Source: [Phialemoniopsis] sp. UDSM-2020
Lineage: Eukaryota; Ascomycota; Sordariomycetes; Thyridiales; Thyridiaceae
Reading direction: 5' to 3'
Length of the DNA: 64,000 nucleotides
Assembly (NCBI GenBank): GCA_018873225.1
Contig: JAEILZ010000001.1
Coordinates: forward strand, 3,720,001 to 3,784,000
Shown: one piece after another, positions 43,801 through 52,921 of the stretch
How positions within the stretch are numbered: position 1 is the first letter of the stretch
Layout of the letters: each line of letters begins with the position of its first letter
The notes under the pieces: model-generated
What the model saw: only the letters and a program-made list of their open reading frames with translations
The model's database searches: none
What the model was told of the DNA's origin: nothing
Program-made: the position numbers and the translations under genes

Positions 43801-45177
43801 GGCTAGGCTGGGCTAGGCTGAGGGGAGGGGGTGCGTTTAACTCTATGACGAGCGACAATAGAACAACGAAGAAACTTGGAATGACAAGCCGCTGGAAATC
43901 TGGGGCGAAGAACTGATGGATAGGAACAAGTGACGAGCAGCAAGGGTGGCGCATAGCCCACTAGGGCAGCATCAGACGAGAAAAGGGAGTGAGGCCGAAG
44001 CCATGTAAGAAAGAAAGAAAAAACTATCCCTTTTCCCTCGGGCGTTGCCATCCGCACCCTTGATAGCTGCCATGTGGTTGAAAAACGTACGCATGTACTT
44101 GTTGTCGCATCCAGAATACCAAGGTACAGCCAGTCGGGCCTAGTGTAATTGGGACCAGGGTAGAGTAGGGTTGGTAGGGGTAGGGGTAGGGGTGTGGTGC
44201 GTGGTAGTAGAAGAGCCGGAAAGGTATCTGGTACTTGTGAAGGCATAGTGCGGGCTGCTCGGCCAGCGAGTCACGGCGCCGAGCTTGGTATGGCTCTTTT
44301 TCGGCCGTGCGCCCGTCGCCGCACACTTCCCTAGCCGCATCTCTGACTTTGCTGTGATTGTTTGCATGTGCAAGCCCATTATTGATGCGGTATAAACGCA
44401 AGATGCTGCACTCGCATTATGCCACTTTTCTTCAGAGGCGAAGATGCCGCGAATGGATTCATCCCTGACAGGCATTGGGCCTCTTGAACCCAGGCACACA
44501 AGATGGAAGTGTGTGTGCATTGGTGTTTTCAGGGTACTCCCAGGACTTTATGGCACTAGCCTGACTCAAAGGTCGCCGAGAAGCACACACCCACGAGAGC
44601 CGGAGAGCGACTCAAAGGGCGGGTGCGTAAGCAACATCGTGACTCTTGAGAGCACATATCGCCACGCTCTCGGGAATAATGAGGCCCGGGGTGCCCAGAA
44701 GCCAAACAGCTGTGCCCAGGTTTTCCCATCGTCCTCTGCCGTGTATACAACGTGGGATCTTGCTGGGGGAATACGATGGTGGAAGGATGGAAGCAGTGGC
44801 TAAAGTGATGCAGACATTCTGGAAACTTCAAGAAGCCGCTTATACTTCAGGATAAAGTGGAAAAGACGGGTTTGATATGGAGGAAGTACAAGCCCCAGAG
44901 GCAGTATCTATCAGGATGTGTTGCAGCCCATGGCTAGGCTATATGACAAAAACGACGACTTGCCGCTCGTCGGGAACGCGGCCGTGTATTGGAGTAGGAG
45001 AGGGATTTTTTCCCTTCTTTTCATGGTGGAGAGATTGTGCAGTGGTGAGGGGAAGAGAGAGAGGATGAGAATCAATGTCGCGTACCTTGACATCATCGCC
45101 TGAGTGGCTCTCTTCAACAGGTCAAAACCGCCGCCGCCGCCACCAGGACCCTGCGGATTCTCAGCTGGGCCTGACAT
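40812..45177 (-). CDS. sch9: Sch9-type AGC protein kinase with C2-like domain, 930 aa in preferred model
   Basis: Preferred exons on the minus strand: 45177..45086, 43570..42323 and 42264..40812. The last two are certain (58-nt intron). The first is inferred: it encodes a short N-terminus containing GGGGFDLLKRATQAMM, its GTACGC donor leaves phase 2, and the acceptor at 43571 has a perfect TACTAAC 15 nt before it. Without it, translation could begin at ATG 43608, giving 912 aa. The protein has a Ser/Thr/Pro-rich N-terminal region, a C2-like domain (LTIKIGEARGLRKSRDPYVV, then DVVDSDSTVDISIYDH) and an AGC kinase domain: LIGKGTFGQVYQVRK, IYAMKVLSKK, YRDLKPENILLD, DFGLSK and activation loop TNTFCGTTEYLAPE. 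The tail has turn motif STPLSPS and hydrophobic motif FQGFTF. Sch9 is the fungal TORC1 effector controlling growth, nutrient signalling and stress. Confidence 0.9.
44167..44192 (+). repeat. G-rich TAGGGG array, quadruplex-capable
   Basis: Within about 26 nt there are four G-runs, three of them spaced as TAGGGG. On the sch9 sense strand this is a C-rich stretch lying inside the proposed long first intron. Confidence 0.6.
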
Positions 45178-45290
45178 GTTGCTCTTGCTGTTCACCAAAG
45201 ACCCAGTGAAAGGCAAATGCCAGGCTCGCGGTGGTCAAGGGATTTGAGCCAGTTGCTGGTGGTGTCGTCTGGTTGACAGGAAGGCGAGTG

Positions 45291-45311
45291 GCAGTCGCAG
45301 TCGCAGTCGCT
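45291..45311. repeat. GCAGTC hexanucleotide microsatellite
   Basis: About three and a half copies of GCAGTC lie in the presumed 5' leader of sch9, 114 bp upstream of the proposed ATG. Confidence 0.55.
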
Positions 45312-45504
45312 GGTGGTGGAATATCTCATACGTCGGGTTTGTGCGGAGTAAGGTACAGAGTCAAGTAGGTGTAGTTGGTAGAGGTGTGGTTAGAAATAGA
45401 CTGATTGATTGATGGGTGGTGGTGGTGCCCAGGTGGGTTGGTCCAGTCTTGGGTGGGTGGAGGGGCAGAGGCCGACGACGGGTAGCGGCGACAGGAATTG
45501 GAAG

Positions 45505-45512
45505 ATTTATAA
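45505..45512 (-). promoter_or_regulatory. TATA-box candidate for sch9
   Basis: The minus strand reads TTATAAAT here, about 330 bp before the proposed ATG at 45177. Its position supports transcription starting upstream of the extra exon. Confidence 0.35.
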
Positions 45513-48097
45513 GGCAGCACGTAAGACTGCCCTGGATGCAATGCAGACACTGCCCATCAGGTAACTTCTTCGAGGCTGAGTGAGCTCAGTCCTACAAGGT
45601 AAGTCAGAGTACCTCTCTCCGACGAAACAGTACAAATTCCGGTACGATCGGTGAGGCTTTGTGATAAGCTGAGGCAGCAGAGAGGCGGCAGAGGCAGCTT
45701 ATCGAATGCGTAAAAGTCGACGAGCGGGGGACGAATTTTTCTAGCCTTGGTTCCGGTGAGGTGATGTCGTTGGAGTGGAGTTTGTCACTTTGAATCGTCG
45801 TTTTGGGTTCTTCTGATGTGCTCGTTGGGCCTGCCTCCTAGGCTTGGGCCGGCGTCGCTAGACTAAATTTTCTCGACTTACCCTACCTGGTCGCAAAAAG
45901 AGGAGGAATGTCGAGTAAGTGAGTGCTTGACTACTACTTTACGGAGTAGGTACAATTCAAGGTTGCGTTCTACTTAGTACACTGTGAAGGGTGGTTGCGG
46001 TGCCGGCGATGCCCGTAGATTCCGGCAGTGAGGAGGAGATTGGGAAAAGATCCATGCATCCAAGGGTTGAATAGGCGGAGAGAGACCCATCCAGCTATGT
46101 CAGTGATACTCTATCTGCCGCTAATGTCAACGGGTGGTGCCTACAAATTGAGGTAGCCAGGCCTCTAGAATTGTTGGGTACAGTACCTCCTTGGTGTCAT
46201 GATGACCTAAGAAGCTACTCTACTATTTCTTCGTCACTATGGTCGTGTTTTTTTACTGCATTCTCATTTCCTTGCTGAAAGAGGATAGCTGTGGTCTGGG
46301 GGGGCTCAGTCAGCCTCTTAGTCTCCCATCCTGAGCCCATCCCGGCCATCTCCGTTACCTTCCCGCTGAGATGAGAGGCAGTCTGCCGTAAGAAAAGCCG
46401 TGTTCGGTCAGCTCGATACGGCGCCTCGAAACGAAATCCTCCCTAGCGACGCTACCTGCAGAACGTGTCTTCGACCAAGTTCGGAATGGGCAACCTGGAA
46501 GGGTTGTCGACAATCCCATGCAATGTTGTTCACACCGGCTGCTGAGTGGGGTTGCCGCTGAGGTACCTAGGCACTACCGGTCCCTACCTTTTGTCGCGGA
46601 TATTTGTAGAATGCCATGTGCGAGGGTATCATGGGTTGGGTTGTCCATTACCCCTGTCCAATATGGTCTCTAATCAGTTTGTGTACATGCTGGAATTATC
46701 ATTCTACGGTAAGTACCTTGGACACGCACGAATAGAAGCACAATGTCTTTTATCGAAACCCTGCGGCTTGACCTCACTCGACGTTTCGGGCCGGTGCTAT
46801 GAACAGCCTGGTTTCGTATGATATAAAAAGGGTGTGCCAAATCAACATAACACTCCGGGCTTTTTCTGTCCAGAGCCACCGAGGTCTCAGTGCGGGAGCA
46901 TCAACGATGATCAATGACAGCAATCGCTCGCTTTCAACTGGCCAAGCGTGGGGGATCCTCCCGCGGGTTGGCGCCGACAGATCTGGCTTGGAGCTGCATG
47001 CTTCTTGCAGACCTTTTACATCTCGTTTGTGTGACCCCCCTTTTGGATAAACGAAAAAAGCAAAAAAAAGCAAAACCAGATGCTAGCGAAGCTATATTGA
47101 TACTGTTTTCCTCCAATAACCGCCTGAAGAGGCGGGCAATACTTGAGGTGCCATCGACAAGGTATCACGCAGAGCAACGTGAGGATTATCCGTACTGCAA
47201 GTATCTGAATACTGTCCCCAGGGTGCTATTTTGCCCTCTTTGCCTCCTCAGGAGGCGAAAATCTCGCTCCAACAAAGAATGAGCAGCCCAGCACCATGTT
47301 TCAGTAGCAGTCCTCTCTAGCGGCGTCATCAAGTGAAACATGCAACACTGTAACCGATACGTCGAGTTCCAGGTGGAGTCGCCGAGTCAGTCCCTGACTT
47401 CGTACTTATCCTTCGGACCAAACGCTTCGCCTCCGCCGTCGCCAGAATCCGGTTCCTTGGTGCTGCTCGTCGAATACGGGCCGAGTTCACGACTAGGGCA
47501 ACAGTGCAGGGACGTGGTCTTTTTGCCCTAGCTACTTTACTTATTTGCAACACATGGCATTCTCAGGCAGAAACGCCCCTGAAGCTGAGATGTTCCAGAA
47601 ATACAAACACGTCAATAGGTACGTAAGTAGGTACTCATACCCCTGTATCCCCAGCTGGAGGTACACCGCTTGGACTGTCGGTGGTTGGCTTCAGCCTCAA
47701 ATGACCACTACGGGCGCCACCCGGCGGCCCCAGAGAATGATGGAGCCAGGTCTGGACATCCCAGTTCAGCTGGACAGGAGTTGCCCCCAATTCCTGCAAC
47801 TACCGTCCAAGCCACAGTATTCGTGATGCACAAATGGATCTGTATGCTCGAGACATCAAACAAATGGCAGGGCGGACAGGACATGTTCCAGAGCGGAGGA
47901 AACATGAACACGGGAGAGCCAAACCAATTGTGGCTGTTCCTTTTTGTGCGACTCGCTCCATGCATCTCCCGTGGTCTCGAGGCATGTTGTGCTACGGGCC
48001 ATTGTCTCCTTTTGGCAGCATCCAAGGATTTGCCATTCCAAGGGTGTGGACTTATCCGAGCCGCCAACGTCACTTTGCACTTGTGAGAATTTGCCTG

Positions 48098-48135
48098 TCT
48101 TCTTCTTTTTTTTTCTTTTTCCTTTTTCTTCTCCT
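48098..48135 (+). repeat. 38-nt polypyrimidine tract
   Basis: An uninterrupted C/T run consisting mainly of T, inside the gene-poor region. Confidence 0.6.
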
Positions 48136-48528
48136 GCTCCTCGGCAAAGACCCTTCACGATAGTAGCCCCTTTTCTCATGCCACCGACAGAAAACATGAT
48201 CAGAGCATAGCTACGAGTCATGTTTGCCCACCCTTCCCGGAGTCCCCTTGTCGTCGCACATTCTACGTACATGGCGCTCGTAAATGCCGGCTCTCGCATG
48301 TGTCGTCCTACTGCACGACCGGTCTGCTGCACGAGCGGCCAGTGTACCGGGAGCGAGTCATCTTGTGGTTGCATTAAACGAAACGTCCTTGTTCCCGTCG
48401 TATCAGTGACATGGTCAGAGACGGCGAGCCACGTTTTGCGCTTCTCAAAGGAGATCGTAGCTTACACTAGAAACTCCTTGAGTGTGGTTCACTTCTGCGC
48501 CTCCGTTTCGTGACCCAGGACATCTGTC

Positions 48529-48599
48529 GGCCGGAAGTCCGGTAGCCCAGCTCACGTTTTCCAAGCGACCTGCGGCCGCTCGGCGGCCGGCTTCCGGCC
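48529..48599. repeat. GC-rich inverted repeat
   Basis: The arm GGCCGGAAG at 48529-48537 is the exact reverse complement of CTTCCGGCC at 48591-48599, with a GC-rich loop of 53 nt. The arms are short, so chance is possible. Confidence 0.4.
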
Positions 48600-49292
48600 C
48601 GTGTCACGTACAACATTGAATCTGCTTTTCTTTCCGAGCCGTGCCTTTGATATATCGACCTCGAGGTACAGTATTAAAACTGATCTCAGACTCAATGAGA
48701 CATCAGTAGTAGTCTCCTTGGATCACCGACTTTCCCAACCTACCTCAGAAATACTTCTGAGGCATAGATGCAAATTGATTGGAGAGTTCTGAAGCTCAAC
48801 ATCCTTGATCTTGAACACGATGGCGCTGAGACTGACGAACTAGGTCAAGACTTATGATATTACTTATCACTGTCCCCGGAAGTCCACTGCAGTTCCATTT
48901 AGTGCTCAAAGGGAATCATAAACGACTTGCTTGTTGAAACGGACGTTTGCGCCTGGCTTCCTGAGTGAACTACATCAGATGGTGCTTGGAGGCCCATGTC
49001 ATTCACAGAGTCGAAGTCAATTATCCGTTATGAAGATAAATAGTCTTGATTGGTCTGTAGAAATGAGCGTATAGTCGACCAGAAGTATTCAGTTGTGACG
49101 TCTCGAAAGAGAAGTCAGGGGTCCCACAAGGAGACACCTTTTTCTATCCAGCTGTCTTCCCAGATTATGCGTTTGGGGAGACATATCGCTTTGCATCCAG
49201 AAATGCAGGTCAAGCGCTAAGAACGCTGGGTAATATCGTGTCTCGTAAACCATGCAACGTCGGAACCATTGCAGACTTCTATCCGGCGACGC

Positions 49293-50135
49293 TCAGCTCT
49301 CATCCATAGCTTCACCCTGGCCGACATCCTCGCTGGTCATATCCACATCTGCGATGCCGTTGGCGAAGTCGTTATCATCAGTCATATTTGTGTCGTCGTC
49401 TGCCAGTGTGTTGTCGTAGTCCATGTCCATGCTTTCGGACTCGTCAATCAGCTTAGACTCCCGGGCTGTATCCATGTCCATAGCGGTGGCGCGGTTCTTA
49501 GCCGCCAGGTTTCGCAGCTCTTGCTTCTTCTTCCGTCTCTCTCTCTTCTGCTCGTCAATCTGACCCCAAGCTAAAACCTTCTTCCAGTCTTCCTTGCCTA
49601 TGACCGATTCCTTGAGCCATTTGCGCCAGAACGGATTTACCAGCTCGAGCCTGTAGTAGTTGGCGAAGTGACGCTCGAAAGGGCCGTCGATTTGCTCGTT
49701 GTAGTGAGCTGGATCGCGCAAGTTCCAGGCGTTGAGAAGGTGCCTCTTGACATTTAGCTGATTGGTCCTTGCATTCTCGCCAGTCCTCAGCCACTTCTCA
49801 CGCCAGGCACCGACGATAACGATGTTTGGAAGTGGCTTGATCTTTGCCTCACTCGGGGTGTCGGCTTGCGTGGAGTCAGTCATGCTGGGAGACTCGAGAG
49901 AAGGGGTAGTGGTGTTTGATCCGCCGCCTGTGCTTTCCTCTCGCTGATCATCCCGTGCCTTCCTATTCACGATTCGAACACGAGGGAGCTTCTTCCTATT
50001 GCCAACTTCAGACAAACACGGCGGTGTGAGAAGGCCAGCGCCATCCTGTGGTTTCTGATCAAGTATAGTGGACGGGGAAGAAAAATGCGCGAGTCCTTGA
50101 TGGGCGCTGTCGAAACTCCCTGCTTGTTGGAACAT
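49293..50135 (-). CDS. Unrecognised conserved-looking nuclear-type protein, 280 aa
   Basis: Single exon with ATG at 50135. The first 105 residues are Ser/Thr/Pro-rich and contain a basic segment (NRKKLPRVRIVNRKARDD). The middle part (about 110-200) looks like a folded helical domain rich in Trp and aromatic residues: NIVIVGAWREKWLRTGENAR, HLLNAWNLRDPAHYNE, HFANYYRLELVNPFWRKWL and EDWKKVLAWGQID. A basic coiled segment (EQKRERRKKKQELRNLAAKN) and an acidic Asp/Met-rich tail follow. I do not recognise the family. The folded middle flanked by charged tails suggests a chromatin or RNA-associated protein, which is only a guess. Confidence 0.7.
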   Translation of the reverse strand: MFQQAGSFDSAHQGLAHFSSPSTILDQKPQDGAGLLTPPCLSEVGNRKKLPRVRIVNRKARDDQREESTGGGSNTTTPSLESPSMTDSTQADTPSEAKIKPLPNIVIVGAWREKWLRTGENARTNQLNVKRHLLNAWNLRDPAHYNEQIDGPFERHFANYYRLELVNPFWRKWLKESVIGKEDWKKVLAWGQIDEQKRERRKKKQELRNLAAKNRATAMDMDTARESKLIDESESMDMDYDNTLADDDTNMTDDNDFANGIADVDMTSEDVGQGEAMDES

Positions 50136-50961
50136 TTCTGCTTTTGGCAGATGATGGATGTCTGATGTGACTTATCGCGTCTAAGTTCGAAGTGATGTGG
50201 AAGATGGGAGAAATTGTGGTGTAGAAGGTGAATCTGAGAAGCTTCTCAAAACGAATAGTACGAACGCGAATTAATAATCGATGAGAGGGATGGATGATTG
50301 TCAAGAATAGAGAGGAGGGCTCAGACGACGTCGTCAGTGTGCTTTAGGACTTTGCTGGGTTATCAAGGGTTGCAGATGGGAGAGTGGATATGATGAAAGG
50401 TTTGGGAACGACGACCAACGGACCAGGCGAACGCTGCGCTATTCTTGCCGAATCGAAACAAACATCGAACAAGAAAAGAATTTTCAGTGACAGTGGATGT
50501 TGATTTTGCAGAGTATGGGAGGACGGTTGGGAACCGAAACTCTCTTCTCCCACACCTGACTTGCTTGAAGGCCAGCCTAGCCGGCAACGAAATGGGGTTT
50601 CTTAGAATTATCAATGGAGGCGGAAGGGCAACTTCGATATTGGAATATTGTAAGATAGAACAGAGAAGAGCCGTGTTCTTTCAAGTGTTCCAGCCCGCTG
50701 TTCGGAGGCGGTAGAAGGACAATGACCTAAATCCTGAGGGCCAGAGATGAGAGGGGCTTTCAAGAGATGGGTATTCTGTAACGAGAATAGGATAACTGTC
50801 TAGGTAGACAGGCAGTGGTTGCGGTATCTAGTGTCTCGTTTGAAGCAGTGATAAAATCAAGATCAGCCATTCTTTCCATGAGCTGATGTTTGTCTGGTCT
50901 CCTTTGCCCTGGACCGTGGCCCATCACTTGGTATCTGCCTCCGCCTTGGTCATAATGGCCC
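50136..50961. other. Intergenic region
   Basis: These 826 bp lie between the two minus-strand unknown genes, forming the promoter of the 280-aa gene and the 3' UTR of the 111-aa gene. No feature is recognised. Confidence 0.45.
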
Positions 50962-51297
50962 TCAACCGCTCCTCAGTCCCAGCTGGAAACTTTCTCGACC
51001 AAGAGTCATTGTTTTGCCTTGGGCATAGAGGGTCTGGGTAGTCGGCTTCATGATCATTCCATTAGTGTCATATCTGTATTTGCCTGAGCGATAACGTTGG
51101 GAGCACACACCAGGGTTGAACTTTTGATCCGTCAGTCTTGCTCTTGCGACGTTATACTCCTCCTGATGCTTCTGATCCCAAGCTGCCGCCGCCGCCGCCG
51201 CAGAAGCCTTGTCGGCATCACTAGGTGCCAATGTGGGAGCCGATCCCGCCGGCCGTACCGGCGAGCTCTGATCCGACATGATTTGATCCACGTTCAT
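50962..51297 (-). CDS. Small hypothetical protein with poly-Ala segment, 111 aa
   Basis: Single exon from ATG 51297. The sequence starts MNVDQIMSDQSSPVRPAG, has a poly-alanine run (ASAAAAAAAWDQKHQEEYN) and a region that looks conserved (FNPGVCSQRYRSGKYRYDTN). There is no signal peptide or membrane segment. I do not recognise it. The composition (Tyr, Arg and Gly-rich second half) is protein-like and no competing frame exists, but a spliced extension at either end cannot be excluded. Confidence 0.5.
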   Translation of the reverse strand: MNVDQIMSDQSSPVRPAGSAPTLAPSDADKASAAAAAAAWDQKHQEEYNVARARLTDQKFNPGVCSQRYRSGKYRYDTNGMIMKPTTQTLYAQGKTMTLGRESFQLGLRSG

Positions 51298-51994
51298 TTT
51301 GGACACAGATTTGTAGGTGCTGGCACTTGTTGAGTAGGTTACCAGAGATGCCGAACACAGGGAGGCCGATCCAGACGGATACCAAGCTTGCTCGTGGTCA
51401 AGTGATGAAGAATAGATGGCCAACACTGCGGATGTTTGCTGTACCCCGGTTCAAGGTGACCAGGGTTCTCCGAAACCTTGATGAAGCAGAAGATGCGAGA
51501 TGCTCAAGGACAATGACTGTAGGACTCCTTATGCCGAAATAATTTCATAGGTGCTCATCGCCCGTGTAAGGCAGTCACCTCTTGTTCGAAGAGGAGTGAC
51601 GAATAAGACGGTATTGAATAGACCAGACTTATAAGGAAGGGACGACGTCGGCTCGGTTGTGGTTACCTAGAGAGTTGGAGGGATGATGTAGTGAGTGGGG
51701 CCTATGCGGACAAGCCCGCCTCGACTTGTCAGCGTGAATTTAACTCTGGGAAATAAGGCGGGGGATAATCTAACCCACCATCACCACCTTCATTGATCAA
51801 TCTGACAGCACTGCGATGCCACTGACCTCAGAGATATTGAACTCCACCAACTCTGTTATATTATAATAACGAACTGCCGGAGTCGCCAACCTTTGCGCCA
51901 GACCCTACGCCCAATTCTGCTCACCCAATCGTCGCATCGTGAGATACCACATCCGCTACCCTAGCCAGGCTATACATGGCACAAATTTGCAACA
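51298..51994. promoter_or_regulatory. Divergent promoter region
   Basis: These 697 bp separate the 111-aa gene (-) from the SUZ-domain gene (+). There is an AT-rich segment near 51855 (ATATTATAATAACG) and no gene. Confidence 0.4.
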
Positions 51995-52897
51995 ATGGTC
52001 AAGAACACTGTTCCGGACGCCTGGGATGACGACTGGGAGACACAGGCCGATAGATCCCTGAAGGAGGATCCGCCGGTAGCAAAGGAAGAGCCAGCGGTAC
52101 TAAGCCGGGCGGAGAGACTGGCACAACACAAGGAGTCGAATCGCAAGCTTTGGCAGTCCGCGTATGTCTTGTTTTCTCCTAATAACCACGCCTTTCTTTC
52201 CCGATATCTATCCTAACATAATGATTGCAGAGAGGCGCCCGAAGAGTTCCACTTCCTCGCCACGAACAATGATCCACCACTCGCCACGACCTTCAAGCCG
52301 GCCATGAAGGTCCTCAGCCGACGGCCTGCGCCAAAGATGATCACCAAGAAGGACCCTATTACCGGCTTAGAGAAGCTGACGCTGCAAGATGATGACGCGG
52401 ACGACGATGAGTCAAGTAAGAAGCAGCAGCCTACTATTGAGGAGATACGCAAGCGCCAGCAGAAGGAGCTGGAGGAGAAACAGCGCCGCTACGAGGAGGC
52501 ACGGGCAAAGATCTTTGGAGAGTCCAAGTCTACCCCTTCGTCTGGACAATCTACGCCAGGCACTGTCACGCCTCCTCAGATACCCGAGGGGCGGCAAAAC
52601 CAGAACCAGAGAGGCAGAGGAAGAGGCAGGGGCGGGCACCGCGGGGACCATGGTCGACATGAAAGCCAGAATCGCAGGGCAGCCAACCCCGCCGGAGCGA
52701 GAGAGCTTTTTGATCCCAATTTCTCCCCCAAGCCAGGATACGGCAGCCAAAAAAAGGGCGGCAATGGTGCCTCTCCTTATTCGACCAGATCGAATACCCC
52801 ACGCGAGGAGGACCAGATTATCAGAGCACCCAAAGGTCCTGATGGCAGTGGACGGGGAGGTTTTGGATTCGCCAAACGAGGCGCCAAAGAAAGTTGA
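51995..52897 (+). CDS. SUZ-domain RNA-binding protein, 277 aa
   Basis: Exons are 51995..52161 and 52231..52897 (69-nt intron, GTATGT...TTGCAG, with branch CCTAAC). The N-terminus is acidic (VPDAWDDDWETQAD). The SUZ domain spans about residues 80-155: LSRRPAPKMITKKDPITGLE, an acidic patch, then the helix QQKELEEKQRRYEEARAKIFG. A Gly/Arg-rich RGG-like segment (RGRGRGRGGHRGDHGRH) follows, and the protein ends GGFGFAKRGAKES. SUZ domains bind RNA and occur in mRNA-associated proteins such as human SZRD1. A role in mRNA metabolism or translation is inferred. Its stop codon is only 24 nt from that of NAR1 on the other strand. Confidence 0.85.
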
Positions 52898-52921
52898 TCT
52901 ATTCAACGCTAACTATGCTGT

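Larger units (their letters stand above)
45178..49292. other. 4.1-kb gene-poor region
   Basis: No frame of more than about 170 codons, and none with recognisable domains or consistent splice sites, is seen on either strand. The region contains the sch9 promoter, a pyrimidine tract (48098-48135) and a GC-rich inverted repeat (48529-48599). It may include non-coding transcripts or a degraded gene that I cannot recognise. Confidence 0.4.

Noticed and set aside
46440..46530. Stretch resembling part of a 5S rRNA-like sequence (TTCGGAATGGG)
   Set aside because: Only a short match; the rest does not follow a fungal 5S gene.
47856..48374. 172-codon minus-strand frame
   Set aside because: Its Lys-rich run comes from the pyrimidine tract, and no domain or splice context supports it.
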